Assembly: GCA_021613375.1 (NCBI GenBank)
Contig: CM038711.1
Coordinates: 19,267,694-19,331,693 of the forward strand
Length of the DNA stretch: 64,000 nt
Direction of reading: 5' to 3'
Origin: Megaleporinus macrocephalus
Taxonomy: Eukaryota > Chordata > Actinopteri > Characiformes > Anostomidae
Made by a program: the position numbers and the translations under genes. Under the pieces are notes generated by a model that did not search any database, was not told the DNA's origin, and saw nothing but the letters and a program-made list of their open reading frames with translations. The first letter of the stretch is position 1; every line of letters begins with the position of its first letter. Shown here piece by piece: positions 1 through 12,289 of the stretch.

Positions 1-206
1 TAAGATTTGAAAATTCAGTCTGAAAAGTAACCAGAAAATGATATCTTTAGTCACTCTCAGAAATTCTTATTTAGATTGACCAGACAAGATAACATGATAA
101 GGCAATATGAATATATGAACAATGAGACTATATGAATGAAAAGATATGAGGGGAAAGATACAAGCAGTATAATTTTCCTTTGTTTTTTTAATCATTTACA
201 TGGAGT

Positions 207-239
<33 letters not shown>

Positions 240-1251
240 TTATCACAGTGCCTGTGTGATGGTCTCATAGTCTGATACACCATCGATGTTCAAAGCCAAC
301 CTTGTCAATAGTGCTCACAGTAGGCAAGAGACTATAATAGCACTTTCTCCATTCTGCATTGATGTCATATAATCCAGTGTGTCCGCTTGCACTATCATAT
401 TTATTTAACCTGCTGAGGAGCACGAGCGGTCGGGGACAGTGTCCCTGCTGCTAAGGAGCACACACATTACACACTGCTCCTGTCTACTCCTATTGATTAC
501 TCCCGGCCCACTGCTCCACCGACCATAATTTAACACAGCAGGCTCTGGACTAAATACTGAAACTCAAACATTCCATCTACACTTCAAGAGACACAGAAAC
601 AATTGACAAGAAAGAGAAAGTGCAGCACCTTTCTTAATGGAATCTGAAAGGGGGTTGCTCCCCTCCTTTTCAGCGTCATGCTTTATTTCCCGCTCAGGCC
701 AGGCTAGCGCTGCCTTGCCCACATAATGCTTGCTGCAGCAGGAGGGTTTCCCCTCAGCTGTGGAACAGCTATATTCCATACTGGCTGCATAAAGCTCCAT
801 TGCACACAGTCAGAGCAAGTATGTGTATTTTTGTCATTGCTGTAATAAAACGGACATAATGACGTTTGGTTACAACAGCAATGATATGCAGACTAAAGTG
901 GTGTGCAATGGCCATTCTGTCTATTTTATTCATCTATAGTCACATGCAAAAGTTCAGATTCCCCTGTTCATAATGCATGTTTTATTGATTTTCTTAATGA
1001 GTTTAACATAGTCGGTAAAAAATAATAAAATAGTATTAACCCAGCTAATTAATTAACCCAGGTATATAATTAATATACCTGTTAAAATCAATGCTTCATT
1101 TGGGGGAAAATCAGGGTGTTCATCTTGTCTGAAAAGCCCCCTAAAGAATAAAACTCATCCTATTAAGAGATGCACTCTTACCAGCCCCTTGTGTAAATAC
1201 ATTCATTCTATATAAAACAACTACTTTCTGAGGTTACTGTTTGTTAATGGT
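1..1251. other. Non-coding flank, no gene seen
   Basis: AT-rich DNA with stops in all frames and no recognisable coding segment. A slightly GC-richer patch at about 410-560 has two near copies of a GCT(G/A)AGGAGCAC motif. The open frame at 564-800 on the minus strand has no family resemblance and I treat it as chance. A GA microsatellite (204-239) is listed separately. Confidence 0.6.
204..239. repeat. GA dinucleotide microsatellite
   Basis: GA/AG repeat with one AAG interruption near position 216. No further structure is visible around it. Confidence 0.9.

Positions 1252-1333
<82 letters not shown>
1252..1333. repeat. Compound AAC/AAT trinucleotide microsatellite
   Basis: About ten AAC units run directly into about seventeen AAT units. 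The change from C to T inside one continuous phase suggests a point change spread by slippage. It abuts the degraded dispersed repeat that follows, as simple tracts often mark the end of fish interspersed repeats. Confidence 0.9.
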
Positions 1334-1339
1334 GAATAT

Positions 1340-1800
1340 AGCACACAATAATAAATGCATTATAATTCAGTCAAGGGCACTGTACAATCAAACATCATAA
1401 AAGCCTTTAACAGCATAATAAAGTCATACAAATAAAATGTTAAACAAAAAAGATCAACAAATCTTATATAAAGATAGATATAGCATTAATAAGGAGGCAA
1501 ATGCAAAAAAGTAAATAACCAAAAGCCAACTGAAAGACGCGTTTTAAGATGAAATCTGCAACACTAAATGCCCTTTTACCTACAGCATTGAGGGAGCAGT
1601 ATGAGTAGATGAGTTTCAGTAAATTACATATGTAGGGAGGAGTCAGTTCATGAAAGCATTTAAAATTAAATAATCGTATCATATAGTCTTGTATAATATA
1701 AAAACATGTACAGGGAGCTAATGTAAATGTATTGTAAATGTGGCTTATATGCTCCCAGGGTCTAGTGTGAGTAAGAACCCTTACACATAACTCTAAAGAC
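1340..1800. repeat. Degraded dispersed repeat, class uncertain
   Basis: The stretch opens with a tatagca...ggcactgtacaatc pattern and later has cagggagctaatgtaaatg, then ggtctagtgtgagtaagaac. These phrases resemble a widely dispersed fish repeat that usually starts beside an AT-rich microsatellite, as here. The match is from memory and the copy is diverged, so I assign no class. The minus-strand open frame inside it (1464-1682) is not credible as a gene. A RepeatMasker run with a fish library would settle it. Confidence 0.3.
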
Positions 1801-2602
1801 TTGAGTTAGACAGTCAAAGCCTTCCCCCTTCAGTGTGCCCCAACATAGAGTGTGTCCAGTAAAATTAAAAGGATGCCACCACGCACCGTTGCCCAATATG
1901 AATACCAAGAACGCTGAATATAAAAGAAAAAGTTAAATGTCATATCTTCTTTCATTAATGGATAATGAAACACTCTGAGCCAGAGTTGAAAAGTAGAGCC
2001 ATTGTTATGTTCCCTTGTGTTGCTGTTCAAATACTCTAACCCTAACCTACAGAATAATCACTTTTTATTGTTTGACTTATCGTTCCCTGCAAACTGACCG
2101 ACTGATACGGCACAAACCAGAGGGCAGAAATTCTATAAAGGTGCACTTAGGGGCAGGCACCTTCTGATTTCCAGCTCTACCCCAGACGCCAACATTTCGT
2201 AGATCATTCACAGGCTCTGTATGGGCGAGATAAAATAAAACACGAGAGTAGCAGATTTGCCTCTTAAGTTCAGTTAGTGCATATCAATGTTGGGGAAAAG
2301 AGAGCCTGGGTCATGTTTGACGGTTGGCGGCAGCTGTTTGCTTTTCTCTATCACCAGCGAGAGTAATGTGTTGGCAAGACAGAAAGGGTTTCGGTCAGAA
2401 AACAAGACCAAGGGCACGAAGGATAACCTCTGACACAACCAATGTGTAGGGGAGAGAAAGGCTTGACATGACGAAGAGTTCAGAATAGTGCAGCTCTTTT
2501 GTAAGGAAAGCCGTGACTGCATTCCACATAGCTTCAGATGTGTCCATGCACAGTAGCTGTTGCTTTTTTCTGGTGCATGAAGGGTATGGTGTTTAGGCAT
2601 GT
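1801..2602. other. Non-coding spacer with GC-mixed patch
   Basis: No coding signal is convincing. The minus-strand frame at 2274-2693 is long only because it crosses the hexanucleotide repeat, where every frame stays open. A CTCF-like core at 2114-2127 is listed separately. Confidence 0.5.
2114..2127 (+). promoter_or_regulatory. CTCF-like site, plus orientation
   Basis: The bases ACCAGAGGGCAG fit the core of the vertebrate CTCF consensus (CCASYAGRKGGCRS) at 12 of 14 positions. The mismatches are at the first two bases. This is a single motif match with no occupancy evidence, and such matches are frequent by chance. Confidence 0.25.

Positions 2603-2647
<45 letters not shown>
2603..2647. repeat. 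TATATG hexanucleotide microsatellite
   Basis: Seven and a half copies of TATATG. The period is not a multiple of a stop-containing frame on either strand, so it produces artificial open frames reading Ile-Cys on plus and Tyr-Thr or Ile-His on minus. Confidence 0.9.
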
Positions 2648-2789
2648 TGGTATAGATCCTCCACACTCCAGCCAATACCTGGAAATGTGGCATCCTGACA
2701 TGCTCCGAAATATCTGCAATGACGACTTAAGACGGAGGACGCCTCCATTAATCTTCCTTTTTTAATTAGCTGAAGGAAAGATCACAGGA

Positions 2790-3080
2790 AAGGTTGCCAA
2801 ATCTTTCAAACAGGGGCCCCTCCGTGTGGCTCCCACAATTTCAGGCAACGATCAAACTTGCTTGTTTGAAATGAAACGATTTTGATGTCAGAGTAGCCCA
2901 GCTCTGCTTTTTTTTAAAAGCTAAAATGAGCATTGGTGGGGATTAATATGCATTAATTAAATTGACTGTTTGCTTTAATGAGGAGTAAAGGATTTGATGT
3001 TAATGCTGGTGATCTCATGGAGACTTCAATCCACTTAATTAACTGTGTTTTTGCAACAAACTAAAATAATCAATGGAAAA
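2790..3080. promoter_or_regulatory. Candidate homeodomain-rich regulatory block
   Basis: A compact stretch with many TAATTA/TTAATTAA sites, including a near-palindromic POU/homeodomain-like run at 2942-2960 (ATTAATATGCATTAATTAA). A second TTAATTAA lies near 3036. The sequence mix resembles vertebrate conserved non-coding elements. Function is inferred from motifs only. Confidence 0.25.
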
Positions 3081-3875
3081 GATATTTTATTACTACTAAG
3101 TTATTACCACCAGCCTAAGCGCCACAAGTAATTAAAATAATATGTTTTTAAAGGGAACAGTCCAGTAATGGAGGGAAATATAACAACTTGGGTCCTCCAC
3201 TTAGTCATGCCTTCTGAAGACATCCTCGCATTATCTGCATATATGTTACACTTTTGTGGATTATTAACACAGAAAGGAAGCTAGAGTAAGCAACTGATTC
3301 AAAGATGTCACATGATGTCTGTTTCAAATAGGAGATGTGTTAGGCTATGGCAATGTACATGGCAGCGGCACGCAAGCCTAGCGCGCCCTGTGTCTGAAAA
3401 TTGTGATTAATCAAGCCCCGCTGATGCCCCAGCTTTTTATGCATGAGTAAATGGTTATGATTATGGTAACCGTCGGGGGGAAGTGGGCCGTTCTAAAGTA
3501 CAACACTGCCGCGTTTTTACAGGGCTCAACTGCCATAGGAAGTAATTGTGCTCTGAGACTAATTTAGTTTGAGGCATGTAGCCCAGGTGAGCATAATTAC
3601 AGAGATAAATGAGGCAGGTAAGTGACAGTGGCTTATGGCATGCTGCCATGGGACAGGGCACTGGGTGGGGAGTCCCTTGGTTCCTATGCCTCATATACTC
3701 TAAAACCACAAGCACTTCATTTTAGATAAGCAGGGAAGCTAATTATGCAGCCTACGGACCACACTGCTAGCCTCATCACCTCTGCTAACCTTCCAGCCTG
3801 CATCTTCACCGCACCACACTGAGAGTAACAGTGGCTGACTACAACCATTCTACAGTCACATTCATTCAATAAATA
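3081..3875. other. Non-coding, CNE-like patch at 3340-3720
   Basis: No gene is seen. Positions 3340-3720 are GC-mixed, with TAAT cores, a GGTAAC half site near 3466 and a TGACAG near 3622. This composition is typical of fish enhancers but not diagnostic. Confidence 0.35.
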
Positions 3876-3877
3876 TA

Positions 3878-4386
3878 CAGTACTGCACAAAAGGGACCAG
3901 CCAGCCTTTCATTTCTTCCAGTTTCCAGTTAAAACAAAGGCCATTAGGTACAAATCTTTACAACGAAGAAGACAACTCAGTGCTACACATCTATCAAGAA
4001 GCCATTACTGAGAAAAGAAATATACAGAAAACACGTCAACATTAGATACTGTTCTTAGAACAATGGACTGGTCACTTTAGTGCCCAGAACTCAACAACAA
4101 TTGAAAGTGTTTGGGATAATGTGGACTGGGAAAAGCTGTAAAGACTGAACTTTGCAGTTATGAAAAAATTGCCCTGCAAATTTCATTGATAACGCAAATC
4201 TGCCAAAGTAAATGAAAGCTCTAACAAAAGCAAAGTGTGAGCACACTAAATTATAGATACTATATTAAGTTGTTAATATTTATTGCTTTTCCTTGATGTT
4301 GAAAAATGACTTGTACTTGTGCTTAATAGATGTTCAGCTGGAAATGACAGAAATAAAGGTTGCTGTCTGACTTTTGCACAACAATG
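3878..4386 (+). mobile_element. Internally deleted Tc1/mariner-like transposon
   Basis: A 509-bp element with imperfect terminal inverted repeats. The left end begins CAGTACTGCACAAAAG and the right end is CTTTTGCACAACAATG (11 of 16 positions match when inverted). It is flanked by TA on both sides (3876-3877 and 4387-4388), the expected Tc1 target duplication. Near 4086-4135 a short frame reads TTIESVWDNVD, which resembles the last catalytic block of Tc1 transposases and keeps the glutamate. The rest of the transposase is missing, so the copy cannot move by itself. The family assignment is from established Tc1 structure. The exact subfamily is not determined. Confidence 0.75.
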
Positions 4387-4388
4387 TA

Positions 4389-5600
4389 TTAATAAATATT
4401 TTAATTATTTATTTCTTTTGAAGTCTGCTTATAATATTTGTGTGGTTTTGTGCTAAAAAAACATAATTCATGTCATAATTCATTTACACATAACCATTTA
4501 ACCATAACCATTTTCCAACCTCTCTTTAGCCATTAGAATAAAACAAGTTTTCTTTTTCCAAAGAAAAACAAGTATCTCCAAGTTGGTAAACATTAGAGAA
4601 GAGGCCAAAAAAGTCTTTACTTCCAGTGTTAGTTAATGTAAAGAAATTTTCATCCAACATCTAAACCTTTTAACTTCCTGTGTCCACGTACTTATTCGTA
4701 AAGAGATTTTATTTGAAGCAATTTTAAAAAGAGAATGTGTTTCTATTCGTCCAATCATTAAATTCTCACACAATATGAAAACCAGTGAAATGAGCTCAGT
4801 TTACAAAGAAAACAAAACAATTCTGGCCGTGTAGTTTTGTGGGTTTTATGCAACAGGGAAAATTACTGATGAATCTTAAACACATGATGCAGACTACTAT
4901 TTTGAAAATGTAAAATCTCATAGGAGGTTGTGTGAATTGTAAGAGGAAGGTAGAAATGATAAAGAAATCTTTTTCTTATTATTATCTATGATACAGCTCT
5001 TGGGTATTTTTATCACAACAATAAAGAATGGCTTTTTCCAGACCTTTACCCTACTTACAGTGATATGAAAAGCAGAAAGAATATATATGGGAAAGCAAAG
5101 TTTACCGTAAGTTTTTCGCAAAATGGCATAGGTTGTTTTGTTCCACAAGCCAAGGACTAATTGGTGCACTAATTTGCGAGTGACTGTCCAAGTAAATCAA
5201 CTTTTTCACTTCAAAAACACATGACACGAGTTTTTGCATGAGAACCCGATCTAAATGTTAATGATGAAGGAGCTTTTACACATAAAATTTTAGGTGACAT
5301 TTAGCACAAATCTTCAGTTGTGGCTTTCCCTTGGGAGGGTGTAAAAGGGTTTTTTTCACACACACCCCCCCAACGCCCCCAGCCCACCCCATTGCTAGAG
5401 GAAAATCAGCAAAATAAGAGACATTTTCTGTAATTTCTTCTAAGTGATACTGAGAAATCTGCACACTTATGCTATAATAAGCATATCTATGCATATGCAC
5501 CACAGACTGTTCAGTCTTATTCATTAAGTGCAATGAAAGGCACTGTATTCGATGTTTCCATTCTGTATGTACAAGCAAATTATTTAATTAATACTTTTTC
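4389..5600. other. AT-rich spacer, nothing seen
   Basis: Low-GC DNA without a plausible exon, RNA gene or repeat that I recognise. A C-rich run near 5363-5388 is the only compositional break. Confidence 0.6.
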
Positions 5601-6060
5601 TTCTTCTGCTTTGACTCTTTTTGGGGTCATATTTCAGTGCACGCTTCGGGCCTAATGCCGAAGCTGCTGGATGAGAAATGATGCACCTGTGTGCCGTCTA
5701 AAGATAGGCTAGCAGAGGAGGGCTCGGGAGCAGACTCCAGAGGACCCATCCGTCTCAATCGAAGGCTGCAGCTGACACCTTACAAAGAGGTACAATTAAT
5801 AAGGACATTATCCGCCGGTAGACAACAATGGGGGCCTGACGCACAGACACTAACCCCTGGAGGTCTGGAGAGTAAGGGGAGGGAGAGGCAGGGCCTGCAG
5901 GCCTTCAGAACAAGGCTCATTAGGAGCAATTTCTCCCCAACATGAAATACTATCCCATAATAGAGCCATCTTTTCAAACCATTATCAGCTCCTCTGTTTG
6001 GATTGGGTCATTTTCAAGGATCAATCTTGCGTTTGTCAGGGCCTGCTGAAACACGTTTTT
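5600..6060. promoter_or_regulatory. Candidate regulatory block with SOX-like site
   Basis: GC-mixed sequence between AT-rich neighbours. It contains an AACAATGG SOX-type site near 5825, an AATTAATAA core and several GGCC/AGGCC words. The plus-strand frame at 5691-5945 overlaps the block but shows no domain and no clear splice context. I read the block as a conserved non-coding candidate. Confidence 0.25.
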
Positions 6061-9000
6061 TAAGATTGGAGAGGGAAAAAAATTCCTTAGATGAAAGGTC
6101 TCTCCTTTCTTTTCTTTTCTTTTTTTGCCCTGTTCCATGTGATGAAATGTGTCCTTGAGTCCAATTTTTAGTAGAGCCTTATTAAGCCAATATATTGAAA
6201 AAAATTAAGGCTTTGTATAGACCAGCATTTAAAATTTGGTATTCTCCACACCTACTTTTTTCTGATCAAAGCACTGTCCATGACAGGAGAATAAAATTCT
6301 GCAGAGAAAACACTTTTTAAAATCTTTTCATTCCTTGTAAAACTATTTCTGCTAACATTTCAAGCCCCAGGTTATCATTCCACGTAAGTTTGTTTTTTAA
6401 TTCTGTTTCAATTTATTTTGCCCAAGATCTTTCTTATTTTAGCACGGTCAGTTGAGTGGAGTTGCTTAAAGAGAAGCCAGGGACAAGCAACTTTTTGTTT
6501 TCACTTGCATTATTTCCGAAAGCTTTCCACAAAACAGCTTCCTTAATAGCGTAGAATCTACAGAAACCACAAGGTAAATCAGAGTGGGTTGATGTCACAG
6601 GTTGTGGTGAAAGTGTTGTATTTGAGATGAGAGTAACCCAACGGCTCTGAGGGGGAAGAGGTGGGGACAGCACCTTTGTGACATTTCCAGTGATCGGGGG
6701 GGAGTTGCTGCTGGTCACTGAACTGGAGACGAACGCTGAATTGCACTGGTCAGAGGTCACAGCTAGGTTACGTTGCCCGAGGAGGTCACTCAGCTGGAAA
6801 AGAAAAGCAGAAGAATGGGTCTAGAATGAGTCTAGCGTCCAGCCTGGTTGGAGACAGTTCACATGCAGATTTGAACACAATAAAAGAAACATACATTTTT
6901 ATGAACAATTGCAGAGGCTTGATGTAACAGTTGTTTCTGGCTCTTATATGAAAATATTGTTGGAAATAAAAAATAAAGGTGTAAAAATGCCACGGCAATG
7001 ACAGTAATAGGATATTTTTTTGTTAGCGGCGTCTGTCATTGTAAACAAACAAATCTCAACATGGAAAATCAAGGCCATGTTACCACAGAGTGCATTTAAT
7101 AAGCTGTGGGGGTTTGTTTCATATGAACTGAAGACTAATCTGTACTTAACTATTCGCCACTTATGTAGAAAGTCAAGAGTTCCTTCACTATTATCCTTCA
7201 CTAGTTATTTTTTTTGTTGAGTTCCATAGGGAAAGGATGAGCTTGGTTATGGATTAAAAGTACGATCAATGGGAAGATAGGCGTCTGGTTCCCTAAGCTG
7301 CAGAAAATGAATTGGAAATGCAGTCAAACTCTCATCGACCCACTGCTAAGGTTTGCTTTCATTGCAGGGAGTTGATAACCTCTCCCTATATTGTGATGAG
7401 CAGCTAATCTCTCATTTTAAACACAACCTTCACCCCTTCATTCTCACTGGAGTACTTCTGCTTTACTTCTTAGAAGACCCACCAACATCATGATTTAGTG
7501 AAATAAATAAATATTGTTGCCTATTTATATTTTACTGCTTTATGTAAAGTTACAGACATGCACTTCATTATTACAGTAAAAGCAATTTCTGTATCCATTT
7601 CAAAGGAACAAAGGAAACCGCTCTCACTGTATAAGAAAAAAACACTTTGTAGACCATACATTACATCGCAGTCTGTAATGTACTGTCAAATCAAAGATAC
7701 CACACTGTAAAGCCAACAATTATTTAACAAGCGACAAACATTTAATAACCAGTATCTTGTTCTTGTTGGATGAAGTCTGCAATAGTATTTCTATTGAAGC
7801 ACTGGTTAAGGGGACTGTGTTTTTATTTTGTGTTTCATATCTTTAATAATGTAATTTATTAATTTACTCAACAACTTAGAAAAAGTCATACATAAACCAT
7901 CACTGATACTTTTATTATGCCTACTGTCTATGGTCAAATGGTGTTTTTTAGAGCTGGGTATAAAATACATACATGAAACTGACCAAATTACTTCAGTACT
8001 ATAGAGTATCAGAAAAGTCCATGTAATTCAACAATAATGTTCAATAGTAGATTGTTTTATCATCACCAATAGCTCAATCATCATGCTTGTTCCAAGCGTT
8101 ACACTACTGATTGGCTGTATAAATTAAGTAAGTGCCTCACTTGATTAGTCTACAAACCCATACAGTCACTATACAACCACTTTCAGCACCTCACACATTT
8201 CCAGTTTAAGCCAATATGTCATATATGAAACTATAGTGAATACAATTTAGTTTCTTATAAGTATGAAACCTCATAGCAGTGAGATCCTAATTCCTTACTA
8301 ATGATTTGTTCTAATAAAAACCTTTTAATAACCATCCCAAATTGAAAAACTTATGGGCGTACTTCATCACAAGAGCAAAAATACTACGATTTCACTTACA
8401 ATTCAACAAAAAGTCACTAATATGTCCCAGTTGCCTTGTTATGCTGAATAAAAAAAGCATGCTAATTCTGCCTAGTTAAAAATATAACAATAAATAAATA
8501 ACAATACGTTAAAGCAAAAACAATGAAGTGTGATTAGTGGAATATATCTGGTAGTCTGTATGATTCTGAAACAAAAACTTGGGTCTAATTCATATCTCTT
8601 TACCTCTCCCACCATAATGCAAAATCACAATGATTCCCTTCAATAAATGCCACAAATTACAGACTGAGAGAAAAGGCCAGGAAGGTGGATCCCATTCATT
8701 TCATGTTTAATTTACGGTATTGTTTGCTTGGTCTCAGCCCACATGCCTGTCTCTACTCTTCATTATTGGGGTAGAGCAGTGATTAACAGCAATTTACAGT
8801 ATAATTATGTGAAAAAAGGAAAAAGTGTTGTCATATTTTTTGAAAGACTATAGAAAGGGAAGCAATATTGAGCGGTGGAAAAGTGTACTGAATACTGGTA
8901 CTGAGTAGTAACACATTTTTAAAAGTGTGTGAAGCATACCATAATTACCTTATACTGATCATAATTACCTTATACTGATCATACTGACAGTGTTTTTACT

Positions 9001-9595
9001 ATATTAACCTACAGCACTGTCTAACAGAAGTAAATTGTTTAAAACAATGTATCCTGTATTGCTGCTAATAAAATACTGTACAACATAAATTCAGCAAGAC
9101 ATTTAAGTTATTGATATTTTGATAACAAGAATCAAGAATAAACAACATAGGTTTGGATCCTGTGAACAGTTGCACAGATTTCTTATACTCCATCAGCAGC
9201 ATATCTGATTTAATTTAAGGAGGACTGATTAACCAAAGCAGGTACTGGATGATGAGGGTGAATATTAGCTTTTCTCAAGGAGAGGTTTGGAAAACACAAT
9301 CTATTGTTTATTTATTTATTTGTATGTATTCTACAAATAAATGTTTAACTTTGCTTAAAAATACTCTGAGAAAGACTACAGCAGTGGTGGGCAATATGAC
9401 AAAAATCCAACATTGTGATACTTTTTGTGATACACAATGTGTCATGATTTTTTCAGACTTTTGATCAGTTGTAGGCATTCTGTACTGATTATATACAACA
9501 AAGTGTATATAGTTATTGTTTTGTATGCTGACATAATTAATCACAATGACGCTATTTCTAGAAAATGTCTTAAATGCACTTGTTTCACATTTAAG
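6061..9595. other. Long non-coding spacer
   Basis: Mostly AT-rich with no supported gene. Positions 6430-6790 are GC-richer and carry an unremarkable minus-strand frame rich in Ser, Thr and Pro that I do not accept as coding. From 7500 to 9250 the DNA is uniformly AT-rich. A 20-bp tandem duplication at 8941-8980 is listed separately. Confidence 0.5.
8941..8980. repeat. Perfect 20-bp tandem duplication
   Basis: Two identical copies of ATAATTACCTTATACTGATC lie head to tail. Each copy carries a TAATTA homeodomain-type core. Identity of both copies suggests a recent slippage duplication. Confidence 0.95.
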
Positions 9596-9823
9596 GTCTG
9601 GATGTCGATATAGAATCAAAAATGAACAGCCTTCCAGACGTGAAGGAAGATCTTCTTCTAAACCTCTCAGCTATAATTAGGACATTTGAATTGATCCAAT
9701 CTGCCCTACAGATCTTCAATGTCTTGTTTGCATTTGACCCAGTCCAGCACACCAGGAATGATTTTGTATCTGTCACTGCCAATAATATCAGGGATATCAC
9801 AAGGGTGGGCGAACGACTGCAGG
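9596..9823 (+). other. Exon-like open segment, 76 codons
   Basis: The segment lies between a possible acceptor (cacatttaag, 9586-9595) and a possible donor (CTGCAG|gtacta, junction at 9823/9824). It is 228 bp and open in one frame. The frame reads LDVDIESKMNSLPDV and later DFVSVTANNIRDI, a mixed hydrophobic and polar composition with little low complexity. I do not recognise a family. The acceptor's pyrimidine tract and the donor are only moderate. A real internal exon, a chance frame or a conserved non-coding block are all possible. Confidence 0.2.
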
Positions 9824-11100
9824 TACTAAAAGCAGCTCCTCCTCTTACTGGCTCTTATCTTCAGCGCACTCTTTAAAATGGAAGGCCCTGCATGGAGGCC
9901 AGGTCAACATCCCTAGGGCTGGCACAGCAGAGACGACTATTGATCTCTCCCTATCTGTTTCAAGCGCTCTACCTCCACTCACATGGTACATGCCACGATT
10001 CCTGCCCTCGCTCCTATCAAAGGGTCCTTCTGCCAGACTACAAAGGTGGCCATGGCTTTCCACTCAGCATGGGGCGATCCTGCGGTTGTTTAGTGACGTA
10101 AGGCTGTAGCTGATCACACCAGGCCCTTTGTAACCTTGTGGCAAACCAGAGATACAGATTGTCATTGAGCCCTTATCGATCAGAAGAAGACAGGCCTTTA
10201 TCAGAATGGAGGGGGGAAAAAACAAATCAGGTTAATTGGTGATCAACCAAGTGTCTCTGATTCTAATGAGGCCCCAGTTGCCCGCGGCAGGGCCTAGTTC
10301 AGGATAAGGGACTTTTTCCTTTCTCACTCTAACTCCTTTGATCATGTTTGCTTTTTCCACTGCTGGGATTCTCATTGTTGTTTTTAATTACTTAGCCGCC
10401 AAATGGCACAGATGAAAGATAGGTGACTGTAATTAATAACATTTACATATATTAGCATCACTAACAAGTCTCATTAGTAGCTTGTGGCTTTTGTTTTGAC
10501 GAAAGTCTCATGTCATTCTCTTGTTTTTTTTTTCTTTTTCTAAAAGCACTAACTATACAGAACAATATTATAAAAGGGGGCAGAAATTCTTGATATCTTC
10601 CATATTTTCCGGTAATCAAATTTCACTGTAATTAAATCAACTGCGCATCCCAGTGAATAAGGTCAACCTGTGGAAATATGCCGATTGCTTTATTGCAGCA
10701 TAATAGAATGTGCCAACTCTATTCAATTAGTCAGTTCAGAAGAATACTTTGTGCTCTTGAGCATGCAGCTTCCAGTTAGCCTCAAAGGGCTGATCAAAGA
10801 CTCTTGCAGCTTGCCGTTTGGTTGCGTATAATGAGGGTCGGGACAATGCGCTTTATCTGGTGCAAGTACGCTGGAGAGTCTTAAATGGAGTCACCGTTCT
10901 AGCCTTTTGATAGTGGCCAGCATGGTAATGACAAGGGAAAATTTGCTCCCATTACAATCGATACCCTTTCCACACAAATGAAAGAAAAGAGAGCACTCTC
11001 TTTCAGGAAGACCTGTCACCCTGATAATGACGGAAAAGCCTACAGGTTTGGCCTCAGTGTAGTGCAAGTCAGGCCTGAAATGCTTGATTGCTGTCATGTT
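9824..11100. promoter_or_regulatory. Candidate regulatory blocks
   Basis: Two GC-mixed blocks (about 9830-10340 and 10690-11100) resemble conserved non-coding DNA. They contain TCF/LEF-like words (CTTTGATC near 10337 and GATCAAAG near 10792), GGTTAATTGG and several TAAT cores. Between them, 10380-10520 is rich in ATTA sites. No frame has credible coding content. All functional reading is inference. Confidence 0.25.
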
Positions 11101-12285
11101 GCACCTCTACAAAACCACCAGGTAGACGCAATGGCAAATGGACCAGGCTCTCTGTAATGACACTGTGTAGTCTGGCGGATGGCCCATCTGATAATGATGT
11201 ATTCTAACACCTCATCTCCTGTCCATTCTACTGGCTGATGAAGGCATATCACACGATTTTTCTGTCAGTTGCATTCGAGCCTTACCTCTGGCATAGCATA
11301 AATGCGCATTTGAATGTTTACGCAAACACACATTTGTATTAACATTCGTCAGTGAACACTGAAGGTTCTTTTGCCTTAGAAGGGGCCCTTGCAATGACTT
11401 TCAATGACTGTGTGCTTCAGTTGGACAGATCAATAATGTATTCTTTTTATGTGACGCTGGTAACAAGCGCTTCGTGATTAGTTTGACAGAAAATGACTCC
11501 CTAATCAGGGAAATGTATTCTGTTTTGGGTGGCTAAATGAGAGTGTTTACACTCATCCCGCTGCAGGTCAGGGAGACTCTACACTTTGCTGCTTTGAGAC
11601 AGAGCACTATAATCTGTGCCAAAGAGACAGGCTGTCATTACTACCAAGTGCAGTAATAGAGTGACATGGATGCCATGGTGAACAATTGGTTTTCCGGCAT
11701 CAATCATGCGGGCTGGAGACTGAGCTAAATGATGAGGGAGAAGTGGCAGAGGGGATTTGGGGCGCATGTGTGTGTGTATGTGTGGTGTGTGTGGGGCATC
11801 ATTTTACGTGACAGCATTAAGCATAACAATATCAGGCTTTTCATGTATGTGTGTGTGGCTGTAAGAGGGGGATGGGGAGTGCATAGAGGAGGATAAGCTG
11901 TCTCGTCTCTGCATGTGGACTTTCCAGAGGAGCAGAGGAGAAGACCTGACCGTTGCCTCTGTGCCAGTCCCCTACTGCCACTTCTTATGTAATGTGATAA
12001 GCAACCGCCAAGCGAAAATGTATGTGTTTCGTCTGACATACTTTGAAGACAAAATATCTTGAATTTTTATAAAAAACTGAAAAATCCTTCAAGAAAATAG
12101 TCCTGATTAGTAAAAGTGGTAAGGAGATGCAACATGCAATCACTTAAAGTTGAAAGGTACAGTTGAACAGATATGTTTCAGTCTGAGTTTATTCCAGCTC
12201 ACGGCAGACATAGAGGCTGAAGGTTGCTTCTCCATTGTTAGTTCTATGTTTTGTTAGCTGGCCAGGCTATAGTTAAGTTTTTTAC
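11101..12285. other. Non-coding spacer with TG-rich patches
   Basis: Short TG-rich tracts at about 11766-11795 and 11848-11858 create histidine/threonine-rich minus-strand frames that are not genes. I see no supported feature otherwise. Confidence 0.5.
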
Positions 12286-12289
12286 ATGT

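Noticed and set aside
2274..2765. Three overlapping frames with Ile-Cys, Tyr-Thr and Ile-His repeats
   Set aside because: They are artefacts of the TATATG hexanucleotide repeat, whose six-base period keeps frames open.
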